This document shows positions 62,411-64,000 of a stretch of 64,000 nt of DNA, piece by piece. How positions within the stretch are numbered: the first letter of the stretch is position 1; the number at the start of each line of letters is the position of its first letter. The position numbers and the translations under genes were made by a program. Source of the stretch: Sphingosinicellaceae bacterium (GTDB lineage Bacteria > Pseudomonadota > Alphaproteobacteria > Sphingomonadales > Sphingomonadaceae); contig CP079108.1 in the NCBI GenBank assembly GCA_019285715.1, forward strand, positions 2,309,001 to 2,373,000. The letters are read 5' to 3'. Below the pieces are notes generated by a model that did not search any database, had not been told where the DNA came from, and saw nothing but the letters and a program-made list of their open reading frames with translations.

Positions 62411-63840
62411 AACAACGCGCTCGCAGCCGCCCGCGCCGCGCCTGCCAGCGGCCCGATTGCCAGCATCCCGAGCGGCGAGCAGGCCAGCGCCGCCACCCCG
62501 ATCATCGCCGCGTTCACCCGGCTGTTCGACGCGGCGTACGGCGCGGCGGGCTCGTCGAAGTACATGGCCTTGACGACGCGCAGGTAATAATAGGCCCCGA
62601 TCACGCTGGCGACGACGCCGACGATGGCGAGCAGGTACAGCTGCGCGTCGATGGCGGCGGTGAACACCGCGAACTTGGGCCAGAAGCCGAGCAGCGGCGG
62701 AATGCCGGCAAGACTGAACATGAAGATCGCCAGTGCGGCCGACAGGCCCTTGCGATTCCGCGACAGGCCATCGAGACTGGCCAGCGTCTCGACCGGGTTG
62801 CCGTCCAGATCGCGCATCTGGAGCACGCAGAGGAAGCTGCCGAGCGTCATCACCAGGTAGACCGCCATGTAGAACAGCACGCCGGTGATGCCGTCGACAG
62901 TGCCCGCCGCCAGCCCGATCAGCGCGAAGCCGACGTTGTTGATCGACGAATAACCGAGCAGGCGCTTGATGTTGGTCTGGCCGATCGCGCCGACCGCGCC
63001 GAGCACCATCGAGGCAATGCTGACGAAGGTAACGATCTGCCGCCAGTCGAGCGTCATGCCACCGAACGCCTCGACGCAGACGCGGACCAGCAGGCCCATC
63101 GCCGCCGCCTTTGGAGCGGAGGCGAAGAACGCCGCGACCGGTGTCGGCGCGCCCTCGTAGACGTCCGGTGTCCACATGTGGAACGGCACCGCGGAGATCT
63201 TGAACATGAGTCCTGCGAGGATGAACACCAGGCCGAACATGACGCCGGTCGAGCGGCCGTGGACCGCGCTAGCCAGCGTCGCGAAATCGGTCGAGCCGCC
63301 GAACCCGTAGACCAGGCTGATCCCGTACAGCAGAATGCCCGAGGCGAGCGCGCCGAGGATGAAGTACTTGAGGCCGGCTTCGCTCGATTTCGCCTCGTTG
63401 CGGTGGAAGGCGGCAAGCACGTAGGCGGCCAGGCTCTGCAACTCGAGCCCGATGTAGAGCGTCAGCATGTCGTGCGCGCTGACCATCATGCACATGCCAA
63501 GCGCGCTGAGCACCAGCAGGACGGGGTACTCGAAGCGCCCGGTGTCGGCCTTGGCAAGGTAGGGCAGCGCCAGCACCGCGCTGACCGCCGCGCCGCCGAG
63601 GACGAGGACCTTCAGAAACACCGAGAAGCCGTCGGCGATGTACAGACCGCCGAACGCGAGGCCGGGTACGCCGGTCACCGCAGCGACGCCGGCGATGGCG
63701 AAGATCAGGACGCACACCCACGTCAGCGGCACCAGGCTGCGGTCGCCGCGGAAGACGCCTAGGATCAGCGTGAACAGCGCGCCGATGGTCAGCACCAGCT
63801 CCGGCGCGGCGATCTGGATGGAGGCAAACACCGGGTTCAT
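62407..63840 (-). CDS. nuoN: NADH-quinone oxidoreductase subunit N
   Basis: A 477-residue antiporter-like membrane subunit of complex I with about 14 helices. It has VSAHDMLTLYIGLELQSLAAYVLAAFHR with the key Glu, FKISAVPFHMWTPDVYEGAPTPVAAF with the key Lys, and the helix with Lys-Arg-Leu-Leu-Gly-Tyr-Ser. It starts ATGA with nuoM and is followed by birA. Confidence 0.97.
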   Translation of the reverse strand: MNPVFASIQIAAPELVLTIGALFTLILGVFRGDRSLVPLTWVCVLIFAIAGVAAVTGVPGLAFGGLYIADGFSVFLKVLVLGGAAVSAVLALPYLAKADTGRFEYPVLLVLSALGMCMMVSAHDMLTLYIGLELQSLAAYVLAAFHRNEAKSSEAGLKYFILGALASGILLYGISLVYGFGGSTDFATLASAVHGRSTGVMFGLVFILAGLMFKISAVPFHMWTPDVYEGAPTPVAAFFASAPKAAAMGLLVRVCVEAFGGMTLDWRQIVTFVSIASMVLGAVGAIGQTNIKRLLGYSSINNVGFALIGLAAGTVDGITGVLFYMAVYLVMTLGSFLCVLQMRDLDGNPVETLASLDGLSRNRKGLSAALAIFMFSLAGIPPLLGFWPKFAVFTAAIDAQLYLLAIVGVVASVIGAYYYLRVVKAMYFDEPAAPYAASNSRVNAAMIGVAALACSPLGMLAIGPLAGAARAAASALF

Positions 63841-64000
63841 CGAGCGGCCTCGGGTGCGGTTACCGGCGCGGCGCGTGCCGCCATGCCGCTCTGGACCAAC
63901 TCACCAACCGGGCGCGCCCGCTCGATACGCTGCAGGATCGCGGTAACCGGCGCATGCAGCGGGGTCATGAAGCTGGTCGGGTAGATACCCATCCACAGTA
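63837..64000 (-). CDS. nuoM: NADH-quinone oxidoreductase subunit M, C-terminal end
   Basis: The last 53 codons of a protein ending MGIYPTSFMTPLHAPV...AAR. The terminal segment LWMGIYPTSF followed by a hydrophilic tail fits the end of NuoM, which always precedes nuoN. Its TGA overlaps the nuoN start as ATGA. The gene continues beyond the window. Confidence 0.85.
   Translation of the reverse strand, partial: LWMGIYPTSFMTPLHAPVTAILQRIERARPVGELVQSGMAARAAPVTAPEAAR

Noticed and set aside
61700-63175. A 491-residue BirA with a long N-terminal domain
   Set aside because: The upstream part is a shadow of nuoN and has no helix-turn-helix. BirA motifs begin only after the nuoN stop.

Overview
This is 64 kb of high-GC chromosome from an alphaproteobacterium, most probably a sphingomonad (Sphingomonadales; a Sphingosinicella/Polymorphobacter-like lineage is a guess). 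The evidence is three secreted proteins with PEPxxWA-CTERM sorting signals, the nuoM-nuoN-birA-coaX-rnj-DUF1467 gene string, fabD/fabG/acpP/fabF followed by mltG, short type-3 prolyl-tRNA synthetase, the yajC-secD-secF order, and many sphingomonad-type palindromic repeats. Almost everything is housekeeping. I see no prophage, insertion sequence, CRISPR array or defence island.

Layout. 0-4 kb: a TonB-dependent siderophore receptor behind two Fur-like boxes, an OafA-type acyltransferase and tRNA-Thr(GGT). 4-7 kb: a short orphan protein, a periplasmic glutathione-peroxidase homologue and an aminopeptidase P, then a parS (ParB-binding) sequence. 7-13 kb is the accessory part: three PEPxxWA-CTERM proteins (one made of five near-identical 54-residue repeats), an AT-rich 466-bp intergenic region with a strong dyad, oligopeptidase B and a periplasmic methyltransferase. 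13-16 kb: polyhydroxyalkanoate genes (phaR, a small PhaC-like hydrolase, phaA). 16-22 kb: peroxiredoxin, a methyltransferase, metXW, hisC-tyrA. 22-29 kb: a long minus-strand fatty-acid/phospholipid/cell-wall cluster (fabD-fabG, acpP-fabF-mltG-ydcF-plsC-DUF2125-DUF1761). 29-36 kb: a repeat-containing secreted protein, a MoxR ATPase, a frameshifted DUF817 gene, a TRIC-type channel and three short-chain dehydrogenases. 36-40 kb: lolD-lolC/E and proS, then an orphan strong terminator. 40-50 kb: GST, a DUF4153 membrane protein, pyrG with a nucleotidyltransferase, yajC-secD-secF, a DUF815 ATPase and CorA. 50-56 kb: tRNA-Arg(TCT), an NDUFS4-like subunit, polyprenyl diphosphate synthase, chorismate mutase, two lipoproteins and a PepSY/response-regulator/histidine-kinase operon. 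56-64 kb: a CDP-alcohol phosphatidyltransferase, a large coiled-coil membrane protein, then DUF1467, RNase J, coaX, birA, nuoN and the end of nuoM.

Gene organisation is very compact. Consecutive genes repeatedly overlap by GTGA, ATGA or TAGTG. Five of about fourteen convergent gene pairs end in one shared tetranucleotide (CTAG or TTAG) that supplies both stop codons. Longer gaps are mostly filled by palindromic repeats. The least explained items are the parS site, the AT-rich region with its 30-bp dyad, the twin palindromes upstream of moxR, the orphan terminator upstream of the GST gene, the broken DUF817 gene, the CTG-start birA and the 699-residue coiled-coil protein. I did not find a clearly new multi-gene system.
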